A DNA stretch of 64,000 nucleotides from Esteya vermicola (GCA_002778215.1 PCDM01000018.1:930001-994000); one strand, 5' to 3'. Numbered from the stretch's first letter, positions 1 through 15,169 are shown. The notes: a model not told the origin generated them from the sequence alone. Numbers and translations are program-made.

Positions 1-3000
1 ATATTTATTAGTAGTTTTTAGTTATAAAAGAAAAGACTATAAAAAAGGATATAAGCTTATTATTTAGTAGTATATACTTTTTATTTTAGTAATAGTATAG
101 TTTTCTTTAAAAATTTATATAATATTATAATAAGTATATTATAGTAGTTATATTTAAGTATTTATTATATTATATTAATTATTATAACTTTTAATAAGTT
201 AGTAATAAAATTTATAATAATTATATAAAAGAGTATAACAACGTTATAAATATTATATAATTTCTTATTAAATAGCTTATAGTTTATTTAATTAATATAG
301 TATAATTTATAATATTAAATATATTTTTAAATTATATTTAATAAGTATAAAATAAAAACATTTTTAAGATTATACTATATTTAAGCTTTATTAAAATAGT
401 ATATTTTATTATAAACTTTATTAAAAAGTATTTTTATATAAATTTTAAAAATAATTAATTAAAAATATTTTATAAACTATATATAATAAAGAAAATTATT
501 TATAATATATTATAGTTTAAGTAAAAACTGCCTTTTTATATACTATAAAGTTAATTTTATAAAGTTAAATATATTAGTTTAAGTGTATAGTTTATAAAGT
601 ACTTTTTAATAATATACTACTTAATAGTAAAGTATATTTATATATAACTTTTACTATATACTTTATTTTAATATATAAATTTATTTACTTTATATTAGTA
701 AAAATATTTTAAGCTTTAAAATATATTAGTATAATATTTAAAGCTATTTTTATTAGTTATAAAGTAAATATTTTTTAATATACTTTTATTTAAGTTTATA
801 TATTCTTTTATTTATATAAAAAGTTAAAAAAGAATGTTAAAGACAATATTTACTATACTAAAGATATAAAAAATATTAAGTTAGAATTATAAAAGGTAAT
901 TTGTTATAGTTATAAGCTTAATATTTACTTTATTAAAGTTTAGTATTTTAAGTAATAAGTATATAATAATTCTTTTTAATAATATATAGTTTATAATAAA
1001 ATTTACTAAATATTAATTAAACTAAATTATTTTATAAAGCTTAACTTTAACTTAAATATATATAGTAATTTCTACTTTTATTAATTTATATAGTTTTTTT
1101 TAATTATTAATAGTATATAATATAAAAAGAATTAAGTAGTAATAGTATTATAAAATATTTTTATTAAAAATAAAATTTTTATTTTAAACGTTATTAAGTT
1201 AAAATATATAAAGTTTATATACTTCTTTATAAATATTAAGCTTAATAAATAGTATAATTATTAAATTATAGGAATATAACTATATTTACTTATAAAGGTG
1301 CTTTTATAGTATATAAAATAACTTATATTCTTAATTTATAAGTTTAAATATAAGTTTACTACTTACTCTTTTTTTTTATATTTTTTCTACTTTATTAATA
1401 AGGCTATTATTATTTTTTCCTTTTTTTTAAAAAGCTATTTTTTATTTTTATAATAGTTATAATTTAACGTTATACTATAATATTTTAATATAAAGAAATT
1501 TAACTATACTTAAATATATATTAAAATTATTAAAATTATTAAGTATTTTTATATTCTTAAAAGTAGTAATATAATTATTTATTTTATAAATACTAGTTTT
1601 ATTAACCTTATATTTAAAAAGTTAGACTATAAAAAATTTAAAATTTTTTTTTTTTTTAATATTTAAAGTTATATCTTATTAAGTATTTTAAAAATAGTAT
1701 ATAAATACTTAAAATATTCTTTTATTATATAGTTAAAAATTATAATATTATTAATATATATATTAATAAAACTATAATAGTTATAAAAAAGTTTATTTAT
1801 AAATTATTATATAAACGTTAGTAAATTTTAAAATTTTATAAGTATTATATTTAATTTTTTAAGACTATAATTATTAATAATTACTATATAATTATAATAA
1901 TTATAAAAAATAAATAATTAAAAAAAGAAGATAGTAGTATTTAAGTTAAAAAAATACAATATTTATATATTTTTTTTATAATATTTTACTAGTTAAGAAG
2001 TAAGTAAATATTAAGTATATATAAATAATTTAATAGTTATATATTAATAACTATTTACTTTTTTTTAATAAAATTTTTTATAACGTCTTTATAATATATT
2101 ATAAAAATAAAATATATAATAAGTATAACATTTAGTATTTATTTAAGCTTTTTTAAAATATAAAAAAAGTTAAAAGTATTATTTATTACTTATTTATTAT
2201 AAATACTAAAAAAATATTTCTTTATAGTAGCTATAATTTACTACTAATTATTAAGTAGATTAATATATATTTTTTAATTTTTTAATATAAGTATAATACT
2301 TTTATTTATAAAAAGCTATTAAAATTTTTAAAAAAGTATATATAACTTTTAATTAAAGTTAATATTTTATATATAAACTATTATTTTATTAATATTTATT
2401 TTAAATAAAATATTCTTTAGTTTTTATAATTTATATACTAAAATACTAATATATATATAATTTAACTTTAAATTTTCTTTTTTTATAGTAGTTTAAGTAA
2501 ATATAAAATACTATACTTTTTTTTAGTTAATATATAAATTGTTTTATATATTATTTATTTTAAAATTTTATTAAAAAAGGCGTTTTTTTAAATAACTAGT
2601 AGCTTTATTATTATATTATTTATTATAATTATATAGAATAAAGATAACTTAAGTATTATATTAAAAGAATAACTTTTTACTTTAATAAAGATATAGTTTA
2701 CTATTATTTTTTATATATTATAGACTATAGTATAGTATAATTTAAAGTATTATATAGTTATAAATATACTTATTATTAATAGTATAATAATGTTTTTTTT
2801 AATTAAAATATAAATTAAGTTTAAAGTTTTTATATTTATTTATAAATAAGTAAGCTTTTAATTTTATAAAAAATAATAGTTTTTTTTTAATATTAATTTT
2901 AGTACTTAAAACGTATATATTACTTATACTAATAAGTAAATTTAATTTAAGTTTATTAATAATATTAGTTATAATATAAAATATATTATATATATATTTA

Positions 3001-6000
3001 TATTATACTTAGTTAAGTAAATATACTATAAATATAGCTTATTACTAAATTTATAGTAAACTTTTAATATTATTAATATATTTATTATATTTTATAAAAT
3101 TAATATTAATTTTATATTTATTAAGAAATACTTTACTAATTATATTACTACTTACTTTAATATTAAAGTAGTATAATATATTCTTTTTATTTAGTAAAAA
3201 ACGTATATATACTTAAAAATATATATAATTATAGTTAAAATATAAATCTTTTACTAGTATTAAGTTAGTATTAACTATAAAAAGTAAACTTTTAAAAAAG
3301 AAGACGTTTAGTTTATTAATTCTTATTTAAGTAAAAGTTAGCTTTTTTTACTAAAGAATTACTATATAGTACATATTTTTATTGTAGCTATTTTTTTAAA
3401 AGATTATTATATATAGTTCTTATTACTTAGTTAATTTTATAATAATATTATTAAAAAAATATTCTTCTTTAATAAGTAATTTTATTTTATTATAAAAGTT
3501 ATTATTATTTATATATATAACTTATATATTTTTATTATTTAAGTTAAATAAGTAAAATATATATACTTGTTATAATATAAGTTAATAAAATTATTAAAGT
3601 AAAAGATTTTTTATAATATTATAATAATATTTATTATAAATATTATTTTAAACTTTATCTTATTTATATAATAGTTATAAATTGTTTAGTAAAAAGTAAC
3701 GTTTAAAGATAGTTATATTTAAGTAAATAAGATTTAATAAAAAAAAAGAAAAGTTTAAGTTTTTAAGTTATAAAAAAGAAAAGTTTCTTTTATACTAAAA
3801 ATTATATAACTTATATAACTATTTAATTATATTTAAATTATATTATTACTTATATAAATTATTATAGTATATATTCTTATATTTAAATCTTTCTTTTTTA
3901 TTTTTATAAATTAATTTATATTAATTATCTTATTAATTTTAGTATATATTTTTCTTTTTCTTTTTTATATTTATAAAGTATACTTTTTTATTCTTTTTTA
4001 TAGTCTTTAACTTTTAAGCTTTCTTTAAAATATATACTTTATTTTATAACAAGTTTAAATAAGTATTAATAGTTATATTATTATAAAAAGTAAAAATAAT
4101 AGTATAAAGAGTAAAGAACAGCTTTAAGTATATATATTTAAGACTTTAAATTTTGCCTTAATTACTATATATATAATTATACTAAATAACCTTTATTATA
4201 AAGGTGTAAAGATTTTTACTATTTTATAAAAGTTTTTTAATAAAAACGTGTTTTTAAAGCTATTATTATACTTTAGTACTATATATAGTAAATTGTTTAT
4301 ATAGTACTTAGACTATAAATTACTAGTTTAATATAAAGTATTAATATTTATATTTACTTAATTGTTTTTAGTATTAAATAAGTACTTTTTTATAAAGGTT
4401 TTTTTAAATATTTTAAAAAATAGTTTTTTATTTTACTTTTAAATTATTTTATTTAAACGCTTTATTTACTACTTAAAAGAAGTTTTTTATATTATAATAA
4501 TATATATATTTACTTTATATAAAAAAGTATTATTCTTTATACTTAATTATAGTAGTATTAAAATAAAAAACTTTATTTTTTAAATATTTTATAATACTTA
4601 AAGTACTACTTTACTAAAATTTATCTTACTTATTATATTAAATACTAATATTATTATTTAATTAGTATTAATATTATTAGTAAAAAGCTTTAAATTAAAA
4701 GTATTTTAAATAAATAGCTTTAAGTTAATTTCTACTAACTTTTAGTTTTATTTAAAGATATTAATAATTAATAAAATTTTAAGTTATAAAAGTATGTTTT
4801 TTTAAACTAAGATATAGTTTTTATATAAACTAAATAAGTCTTATTTATTAATTAAAAGTAGTATATATTATTAACTATACTATAGCTTATACTTATAATT
4901 ATTATAATAGTATTATTACTTTAAATAAAGTTAGTTTATATATAATAAAAAATAACTAAAGTAATAGTACTTATTTAACTTATTAATTCTTTATAGTTTA
5001 TAATACTATAAAAAGTTATTTTACTAGTATAAGTAGTAAAGTAATTCTTAATATATAAGCTTATAATTATACTATTTTAATATATAGTTTTAATTAAAAG
5101 GTTAATACTATAATTAAAACGTTAGTTTATTTTAGTCTATAGTGTATTTATTTTATTTTTTTATACTTAGGAAATTATTATATTTTTAAAGTATATAATA
5201 TTTTATTCTTATTATAACTTAGTAAAGTAGTAAAATACTATAAGATTATATATTAGCCTTATTTAAATAAGAAGTAGGTTATAGTAATAAAAAAAAGGAG
5301 CTTACTCTTAAATAAATAGGTTTTTACTACGTTTTTCTTATATTTTAAATTTAAAAGATTAGTAAATACTCTTTTTTAAAACCTAGTTTAAATATAACTT
5401 TATAAATTAACTAATTTTTTAAATAGCTATCTTTTTTATTAATACTAAAAAGACTAATAATAGTAGTAAAAGGATTATTTATAATTTCTTAACTAACTAT
5501 TATTATTATATCTTTAAAAGTGCTTTATAAAAGAGTTTTAAGTACTATATTATTATTTAAAGTACTACTATTAAAAGAATCTTTAAAGTTTTTAAGTTCT
5601 TTATTTTTTTTTATTTTTATTATAGCTTTTTTAAAAGGTATAAACTTAAGTAAGTAAATTTAATAGTAATATTAAACTACTTATAACTATTAATATTTTT
5701 TTTAAAAAAGCTATTTTAATATTAAAAAAGGTGTAAATATTCTATAATAAAAGGCTAAGCTTACTTTATTTAAATATTTACTATATACTATAAACAAGCT
5801 TAAACTATATATAGGTTCTTATATCTTTTATAAATAGTATATAGTAAAAGGTGGTCTTTTTATAATAAGCAAGCTTAAGTTATAAAAAGAGTTACTACTA
5901 CTTATTATATACTAGTTTACTACTATAAAAAGAAATATACTAATAACAACTATATATTATTCTTAGTATATACACTTTAAATAAAAGAAATAAATAAATA

Positions 6001-6140
6001 AAGTAAATAACTATAATATATTAATAATTTTATATAATTTATATATATTAGTATAAAGTATATAAATGTAAAGTTAGTTATATTGTTTATTTAAAGAACT
6101 ATAGGAATTTCTCTTTTTATAGTAAATATTACTAGTAATA
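1..6140 (-). mobile_element. Family A retroelement copy A3, inverted, cut by window edge
   Basis: This is a RIP-degraded Ty3/Gypsy-type LTR retrotransposon, reverse-complement to copies A1 and A2. The first bases match the complement of A1 near 34440, and the match runs through to an LTR at 5903-6140. The reverse-transcriptase active-site block reads on the minus strand at 1738-1758 as YINNIII, where the family has Y-x-D-D; both aspartates have become asparagine, as G-to-A RIP changes predict. Stops fill all frames, so it is dead. The other LTR and the 3' part lie off the left edge. It appears to have landed in the plus-strand Gypsy remnant that resumes at 6141. Confidence 0.8.
5903..6140 (-). 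repeat. LTR of A3 (238 bp)
   Basis: It is the complement of the family A LTR found at 27704, 37051, 43386 and 52158, with the same length and the same decayed ends (TG..CA now TA..TA). The target duplication cannot be checked because the partner LTR is outside the window; the outer flank is TATAT. Confidence 0.85.
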
Positions 6141-9100
6141 TATATATTTAGTACTAGTTATAAAGTAACTTAGTAAATATAGTACTTAAAAGGTTTATAA
6201 GCTATATTATTATTCTTTATATAGTTAGCTTAGTAATTAATAAAGTGTTTAAGTATAAAAGGAATAATAATAAAGTAGAAAAAGAGCTTTTAGTTATACT
6301 AAAATAGGAATTTTAAGGTTTATATAAATAGTAAGTAGTTTATACTATTATAAAAGAATTTAGTTTATATTACTATTATTAGTAAGGCTTTTACTATTAA
6401 ATTACTAACTTATTATATAAATATTATTATTTTAAACTTTATTAGTAAGTTATAACTAATTTATAATAACTAAGTTATAAATATTAAGCTTTTAAATTTT
6501 TATAATATCTTACTTAAATTTTTTAAGCTATTAACTAGTAAATATACTTAGTAAAAAGACTTTATTTAAATATATAAGTATATATACATTATTATTATAA
6601 ACTATATTTATATAAAAAAGGCCTTACTATTTATACTTTAACTTACTCTTAACTAACTTATTAATTTCCTTTTTATTATCTTAAATAAGTACTATATTAC
6701 CTTAAGCTATTTACTAATATAACTATTATATTCTATTAACGTTTATAAAGTTTCTTAATTTAATAAGCTTTTTTTAAAACTTATAAACTATAATAATAGC
6801 TTTCTCTTAGTTTATTAAAAGACGTTATAATATCCTAGTTCTTTTTTAAAGAAGCTTTTTAAAGAACATACTTACCCTTTAGTTAAACACTTATTAAGTA
6901 AGAATACTAACGTTAATAAAAAGTAAAGCCTTTATATTATAAAGAAGGAAAAATAATATTTAACTATATAAATAACGTACTATTATTTAATTTACTAAAA
7001 ACGTTATAAAAAGGTACTTTATTTAGTCTTTTATTCCTTTAAAAGTTAGCTTAGTAAGTATTTTAATAAGTAAGAAGTACTCTTCTTTAATAAGGCTATT
7101 TACTTATAAATTATATATAAATATTAAAATATATACTACTTTTAAGTTATTATAAACTTTCTTAAAGTTACTTTTAAATTTAAATTCTTTATTAATTATA
7201 ATAATAACTAATAAGCTATAATTAGCTATTATATAGTTTTATAAAAACTTAAAGATAGTTTTAGCTTTAGTATTAAGAATAGTTATAGCTTTAATATATC
7301 TTATAAAAGTATACTTAGCCTTAATAAATAGATTTTTTAAAATAGGGTAATTAGTAGCTATTAAGTTATAACTAAGTTAACTAGTTAATAAGGCTTTTAT
7401 TTTAAGTAATTTAAGTAAGTTAAGACTACTTTTTTTATATAATTATATATTTTATACTACTAATACCTTTTATAAAGTATTATATATAATAGTTTAATTC
7501 TTTATTATTTAGTTGTAATATAGTATTCTTATATAAAGCGTACTTAATTATTAAGGTTATAAATTACTTTTAAAGAATAGCTTAAATTTTTTACGTTTTT
7601 ATATTATAAAATACTTTTTTAATAAAAGTAAAATTATACTTAATATAAAGCTTACTTTTTCTTATACTTAAAATTTTAAATAAAAAGAGGTTATTTTTAA
7701 TAAGATTAAAAATATTCTTATAATAATTATTTAAGTTTTAAGTTTAAGGTACTATTAAGTAATTAAATAAAGGTTTATTATTAATTAATACCTTTTAAGT
7801 ATTAATATACGTATTAATAAACTTATTAAAATTATTCTTTATAGCTTAAAGCTTATCTTTATTAGTCTTTAAGTAATATAAGAGTGTATTAGTAAGTATA
7901 TTTTTAATATTAAAAATATACTTAATAATAAAATTAAAATTTTAAACTTATACTACTTATTATATAAGTAGTACTTTAAGAAGTTTATTAATAGCTTTAT
8001 TTAACTAATCTATTAAAACTTAAAAGTTAGTTTTAATTTAAAAATATATCTTATAATCGTAGTTATAAAGTTTTTTTAAAGTAGTAACTAATCTTTTATA
8101 TTCTTTTCTTATAGTATTATTAACTACTACTTTTATATCTTATTATTTTAATTTATATTATATAAAACGTCTTTTTTTATTAATTTCTTATAAAAGTATT
8201 ATTCCTTATTTTAAAATACTTATATTAATTATAAGTATTATTAGTCCTCCTTTTTTAAAGTAGTTAATTATTATTAAAATAAAAGTAGTAAAAAGCTATT
8301 CCTTTAATAAGTTAAAGGCTAACTCTTATATATCTTCTTACTACTAATAAGCGCCTCTTTATAAAAGAATATAAAAAAGGATAACTACTATAGCTTTATT
8401 TTATATTTAAGTTTTATAAAATATAAAAATACTAAAGAATTTATAAAAATCTTTTAAATTAATTAGTTAAAGCTATTTAATAATTTTAATAATTTTAAAC
8501 TTTTTTAAACGTATAACTAAACTTACTATATATATATTTAATAGTAATAGTTATAAATTAGTACTATTATAATTTTTTAGCTATAATTATTATACTAGCT
8601 AGTTTATAATTTATAACAATAAAGTCTATATTTTAAAAATGCTTTTAAACGTAGTACTTAACTTTTAATAATATAAGTATAGTTTTATATTAAGGATATA
8701 TAGTATTTTAAGTAATAAGTTCTTACTAATTATTCTACTAAGTATAATATATAAGTAAACTAGTAGTTTATACCTTTTTAGTTATAAAGTAGTTATAAAT
8801 TTATTAATAAACTAGATATTTATATTATAAATACTAGTAAAAGAGGCTTTAGTTTTAAATAATAGAATACTTAGTCTTTTAGTAAGTTAGTTAAAAATTA
8901 AAGAAACTTATAATTTAGTATTAATAAGAGTAAGTTGTAGGCTTCTTTAAAAGGGACTATTATAAACTTAAATATATATTCTTAAAAGGCTAACTACTTT
9001 TATAAGTATAAAGTTTGTTTAAAGGCTAGTTACTTAGTAGAACTATAATATAATATATATTTTTTATTTATTTAATAGTTTAAAAATTTAAAAAGGTTTA

Positions 9101-12100
9101 TTTGTACTAACTATATAAAACGTTACTTAAACAAGGTTAAAAGCCTTATTTATAACTATTAATATCTTATTATTAATATAAACCGTCTTAATACTAAGTA
9201 TTATATAGTCTTAAATATTAAATATAACCTATACTATATATATTAAGCTAAGTTAAAAGAGCTAGTATATTAAGACCTTAACCTTTAAGTTAAAAGTTAT
9301 TTTAACTAGTTAATGTTTAATATTTAAAATAAGCTTAGTATTTACTTTTAGTAAGACTTAAGTAGTTAGTTAATAAAGTAATAGGTCTAAGTTAAGTAAA
9401 GTAATATTAATAAATTTTTATACTTTTTATATGTTTATAACTAGTATATAAGAACGTATATTATTATTAACTTATTTATACTTTTTAACTAATATAAAGG
9501 TAGTAAATAGGTTATAAGCTTTATTTACTAGTTTTATTAAAAGGAGCTAATTAGTAAATATAAAATTGTTATTTTTAATAAGCTTAACTATATTAATACT
9601 TAAGCTAAGACTAAAAAGTAGTTTGTTTAATAGTGTAATTAAGCTATTAATATTATTTAAAGATAAGAATTACTATTTTTTTTTTTACTATTTCTTTTTA
9701 TAACTATAATTACTATATCTTTTTAATACTTAAAAGGTTATTGTACCTTATTAAATAGCTTTAAATAAGATTTCTTATTTGCTCTTTATTATAAAAGTGC
9801 CTTATTAATATATAAGATAGCTTATACTTTTTTATTAATTTTATAAAAAAATACTTTATTTTTAAATTATAGTATAAAAGTTTAATTTAGTAGTTTTTAT
9901 AAGACTTAGCGTATTTTACTATTAAATAGTCTTTACTATTATAGTAAAAGTAGTAAGGGCGTTTTTATAGTATACACTAAGTAAATACTTTAAAGATAGT
10001 ATTATTATCTACTTATAAAACTTCTTTAATGTTAGTTATAAGCGGCTATTACTAGATTGCTTTAGTATTATATAAGTTTTAAGTTAAGGATATAAGAAAA
10101 CTATTTTTTTTAAGTATTTTATTATTAAACAATTTTAGTAAATAGTAAGATTTACTGTACCTTTAATAATTAATTTAAATATATCTTTTATTTAAGCGGC
10201 TTAAGGTTATAGTATAATAAGGGCAACTAGAATAAGTATAATAAGTATTAGTAAGGCGTACTAATAAAAAGGCGTATTAATTTAATAAGTAATAGGTAGG
10301 ACTTAAAAGAACTTATAAAGCCTTTAGTAATAATAATTATTTATTAAATAAACGTTATTCTTAAAGTATTTAATAATCTAATTATAAAATTCTTAAAAAG
10401 GTATAGTTTAAAAGTCTTAGTATAAGCAGTTTACTTAAAGTAATAACTAGCGTATAACTATAAAAAGTAGGCTATAGTATAGTACTATTAACTAATTACT
10501 TAATATAAAATAGTAGTTTACTTATTTTATATTTATATAAAGCTTAACTAATTTATAAAGTAAAATTTAAAGGTTTTTACTATAAATAGTATAAAACTAT
10601 ATTAAAACCTAAGCTTAAAAAGTATAATACTATTCCTTATTTTAAGTACTATAGTTTTATTTTATAGCTTTTTTTAAACTTATAAACTTTTTTCCTTATT
10701 TTACTATTAAGGCCGTCTTTACTAGTCCTTTTATAAAACTTATTTTATTAATTATATAGTATATTAGTAGTTAATAAACTTTATCTTTATTTAAAAATAA
10801 CACTACTTATACTAAGGCCTTATAGTAATATAAAAAGTGTGTAATATTATTACTATTAAAGGTAAGTATAGTAAGAGTTTTAAGGTAAAGGAAGGCTTAG
10901 CCTTAAAACTATAGTGTTTTATTAAGTATTAAGTATATTAACGTATTTATAAAAGTACTAATTAATAGTAGTATTTTAAGAGTTAAAAAAGCTATATTAA
11001 TAAAATAAGTATTTATTTTAATAATCTTTTATATTGTATATAAAATATAATATCTTAGTACTAAGCTACTTACATAATTACTTATTAGTCTTTTTAATAA
11101 AAAGAAAGAAATTTTTTTAAATTTAATAAATAAATATATAACAACTTAATTTTTATATAAAAAAATAAATAACTATTATTTATAAAAAAGAAAAAGAAAC
11201 TATAACTTTTCTTACTTAAAGGAAAAAGGTTAGTATATTAAGTTTTTATAAAAGTATACTAATCCTTTATTTATTAAGTTATACTATAAGATAATAAAGC
11301 TTTCTACTATTCTTTAACTTAGCCTTTCTTTATTATTAATTTAAGCCTTTTTATATTATATTTTATAAGTATATTTAGCCTTACTATTACTACTTTTACT
11401 TTAGTAATATATATATAAGTCTTTTTAAAGTAAGTAGTAACTAAAAGTTATTATATTATATTAGTCTTACTAGTAGCTATTATAGCTTTAACCTACTATT
11501 AAGTAGCTACTTATTAACTTACTACTAAATTTATTTTTATTTATTTTTAAAATACTATTATTAAATTAGTACTTATTAACACTTTTATAATTAAAATAAA
11601 GGTTTAAAAAAGAGTATTTTATAATACTTTAATACTTAGCCTTAACTATTATTATAAAGTTGCCTTTAACGTTTTTTAAATTTTATATTAATACTATTAA
11701 AACAGCGTTTAACCTTTATTAATTAGTTGTTTATTTATAAAACTAATATTTATTTACTACTACTTTTTTCTTAATACTAAATATAGTAATATACGTTTTA
11801 ACCGCTTTTAAATAAATAAAAGGAATACTTCTTCTTTTTACTAATAAAAGCGTGTTTATTTTTTACTAGTATAGTTATATAAGAAGCTATATAGGCTACC
11901 TTTTAAGGTCTTACTTAACTACTAATTTATACGTTATAAGTTAAAGTTAGCTTTATACTAACCTTTACTACTTTATAACTAAGCCGTTTTTATATAATTA
12001 GTTAATAGTAGCTATTTACTATAACTAATTATAGTAATATATATTTAGTTATTTAGTATAGTAGTTAATAATATATTCTTAAAAGCTATTATAAGTAACT

Positions 12101-12440
12101 CTTTTTTATAAGACTTCTTTTATATTAAATTCGTATTTTAGTACCTAGTTTTTATTTCTTATAACTTTATAATTTAAAATTATTAAGAAATAAGTAAGGT
12201 AGTAATTTTATTCTTTTTTTTACTTATTAAAAGTATAAATAAGAATTAAAGACTTATTTTAGTAATTACTTATAGTATAGCTATTAACTAATTACTTCTT
12301 ATATTTTTAACTAAAAGAGGTTATTATAAGAGTTTAAATAGATAAAGTAATAGTATTTTATAAGTATTATAACTATTTAAGTAAAACTTAAACAACTAGT
12401 CTTATAACTAGTATATTTTAAGTCTTACTCTTATTACTAA
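6141..12440 (+). mobile_element. Degraded plus-strand Gypsy-type pol remnant and further RIP debris
   Basis: At 6278-6304 the plus strand still reads EKELLVILK followed by a stop. This resembles the conserved E-K-E-L-L-x-I block of Ty3/Gypsy RNase H. The reverse transcriptase that should precede it is missing, probably displaced by the A3 insertion ending at 6140. Integrase sequence should follow for 2-3 kb, but I could not read a reliable motif. The part near 9200-9600 is strikingly G-over-C biased (line 9361-9420 has 9 G and 1 C), showing RIP of one strand. No intact gene is visible. Several elements may be merged here, and the right limit is set only by the C repeat at 12441. Confidence 0.5.
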
Positions 12441-12809
12441 TAAGTATAAAACTACTTATTATATATATAACTATATATATTACTAATAACTATTATAGTA
12501 TATAGAATAGTATAAGAAGGGACTATTAACTAATTAATTAATAGTCCTTTCTTTTATACTATACTCTATAAGTAGCTTGCTAATAAGTAAGGACAAAAAG
12601 AGACGTACTTATAAGCGTTACAAGTAAAAACTTGTATAGCTAATTTTATTTATTAAATTCCTTATTATCTATTTATCTTTCTAGTGGCTACGTCTTGTCT
12701 ACTTATGTCTTTTAAAGTAAAGGGTGTTAAGGTAAAGCCTTAACCTAATTTACTCTTTATTTTAAGTATAAGTACTATAACGTTAGTTATAGTACGTACT
12801 CTACACTTA
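12441..12809 (+). repeat. Family C MITE-like repeat (369 bp)
   Basis: It begins TAAGTATAAAAC and ends in ACTTA, giving short inverted termini. The family's central palindrome lies at about 12519-12547, here with one arm mutated. It is collinear with 19800-20173 and inverted relative to 15170-15539. It carries no coding capacity. Four-base flanks (CTAA, ATAT) do not match, so a target duplication is not shown for this copy. Confidence 0.75.
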
Positions 12810-13641
12810 ATATAAAGTAAATAAAACTTTAAAACTGTTTTTTTAAAACTACTATATACTTTAAACGTTATAGTAAACTAACTAGTATATATTAACCTAT
12901 TTATTATAAAAAAGATAAAGCTTATAAGTAAATAAACAACGTTTAATTTAATAAAAGACTACTACTTTAACCTACCTTACTACTTAATAAATATAAATAT
13001 TAAATAGTAAGGCTTTAATATAAATAACTACTATACTAGTTTATATAATTTAACTAGTTACTTAATTTAGTAATAATATATATTAATAACTAGTATTATA
13101 ACTAGTTTACTATTTACTATTATTAAGTTTAAAGATATTATTTAACTTTAGTTTATTATATTATAAATGTTATAAACGTTTTAAGGTAAACAACCTTATA
13201 AAAACATTATAATATACTAATTTTTTATAATTTACTACCTTTAAAAAAACATTTTTTAGTATTTATTTTTAATATATAAATAAGGACCTTATACTACTTT
13301 AACTTTCTATTATACTTATATAAAGACTTAAAGGGTAGTATAAGAAATAGTTATTTAATAATATATTTATAGTTATTTTTTACTAGGTTTTAATAAAGGT
13401 AAGCTTGGTTTAAGAAAAAGATAACTAAAGCTATAACGTAATAATAAGTAAGCTAGTATAACTATTCTTTTAAAAGCTATAAATACTATTAATAAACTAC
13501 TTTATATACTTATATTAGTTTATTAATAAGCTTATATAAGATTAAATAAAAACTATTTACTTAAAACTTAACTATATAAATATATTATTAGTATACTTTT
13601 TACTAAAAAGACTACTATTTTAGTATAAACTAAACTTTTAT
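12810..13641. other. RIP-type AT-rich stretch, no gene seen
   Basis: The base composition matches the transposon desert and stops occur in all frames. I could not assign it to a family with confidence. It lies inside the segment bounded by the inverted C repeats. Confidence 0.5.
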
Positions 13642-13893
13642 TATAAGAAATACGTCTTAGCAGAAGGCGTAGAGTCGAGCTACGTGCGGCAATCTAAATA
13701 GTTGAATAAGTAAGGCCTATAGTAAGGGAAAATAAGTGTACTTCTTAGATGCTTGATAAAAGACTAGATAGAAGGGAGGAGGACTGTTCTTATATAGACG
13801 TAATCCGCTATTTTAATCTAGGTGTGTGTACGTACTAAAAACCCTAATACGAATATGTAATTAGTAATACCTTATATAATTATATTCTTAACA
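13642..13893 (+). repeat. Family F repeat (252 bp), least mutated copy
   Basis: It begins TATAAGAAATACG and ends CTTAACA, flanked by a perfect 5 bp duplication TTTAT (13637-13641 and 13894-13898). It keeps many CpG and CpA sites, unlike the copies at 20521-20774, 33023-33276 and 63044-63296. Size, terminal sequence and 5 bp duplication fit a solo LTR of an element whose body is not in the window; a non-autonomous DNA element is the alternative. Confidence 0.8.
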
Positions 13894-15169
13894 TTTATAT
13901 TAAAAACGTTTAGGCCTACTTAAACGCCTTATATATAGTATACTTAAACAACTAAAGTTTAGTAGACTAAGCAACGTTTCTTAAGTAAGTAAAGCTAGAA
14001 TTTATTATCCCTTACGTACTTTATAGGCTATAAAAGGAACTGTTTAGCCTAATTAAGTAAAGCTACTAAGACTTTTATTATACTATATTATTACTACCTA
14101 ACTAACTACTAACTACTATTTATAGCCCTTAAAGGTTTAATAAGAATACTTATAAGGTGTTTAACGTACTCTTACTACTTAACTACTTAATAAGGCTACT
14201 ACTTTAAGCTATATATAATATATAGTAGTAGTACTTAATAATAAAGAGTAAGGATTTAATAGCTAAGCTTATTACCTTATATTATTTTTAGTTTATAAAC
14301 TATAAAACTATAGGCTATTAAGCTTATATCCTAGTATAAAGGTATTTAAGCGTAAATAAGTAGACAGTTTATACGGAACTTAATACTATCTTTATAAGAT
14401 ATAAGGTAAACTCTTAAAGAAAGCTAGTCCCTTAAACTTAAGACTAAGTATAACTACTATAAAGGATATTATTAGATTAAAGCATTAACCCTCTTTCTCC
14501 CTCTTCTTTATTAAGCTTTACTTCTAAGCCTATATACTAAACTACCCTATTAGTATATAGCAACCTTAAGTTTAAAAGTACTATAAACACTATTAAATCT
14601 AGTAACAAGTAAAAGGCGCTACTATAAGCGTAGCTAGTAATCTTATAATAATATAAGATAAAGTATAGTTAAGAATACGTTATATTATTAACCTAGGCCT
14701 ATACTAAGCCTAAGTATTATAGCTTTTTACTTTAATATATAAGGCCTTACTATTTAGCTTTAAAACGTAGCCTACTTTTATCCTACCTTAAAGGGTAGCT
14801 TAAATAGCTAGCTACTCTAGCTACTACCTATTAATAATATAATAAGGCCTAAATAAGCCTAAAGGACCTTAAGACCTAGTATTAAAGTTAAATCTAGTAT
14901 TAGTAAATAGTAGTAAAGCAATGCCTACTTAATATATTTAAGAATAAGGTAAAGAACACAAATAAGTAATTAAGTAATTAGCCCCTTACTCTTCTTTTCC
15001 TTTTCTTTTCTTATATTTATTTAGTTACTATTTTTTTTCTTAAATCTTTATTCTTTTTTTATAAAAAATTGTTTTACTATCTTTTTTTAATTTTCTTTTA
15101 TTTAATCTACTTTCCTTTCTTTCTTTACCTCCTCTTAACTATACTTTTAAAGTAAAGTATAAAAAGGAG
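13894..15169. other. Moderately RIP-mutated stretch, no gene seen
   Basis: It is a little richer in G+C than the surrounding desert (for example around 14470-14600 and 14690-14830), but every frame is closed by frequent stops. It is the centre of the 3.1 kb segment between inverted C repeats and could be the decayed body of a transposon. No family is recognised. Confidence 0.4.

Noticed and set aside
13650..13700. tRNA-like sequence in the F repeat
   Set aside because: A brief A-box resemblance is not followed by a B box or a cloverleaf, and the sequence recurs as a repeat with 5 bp duplications.
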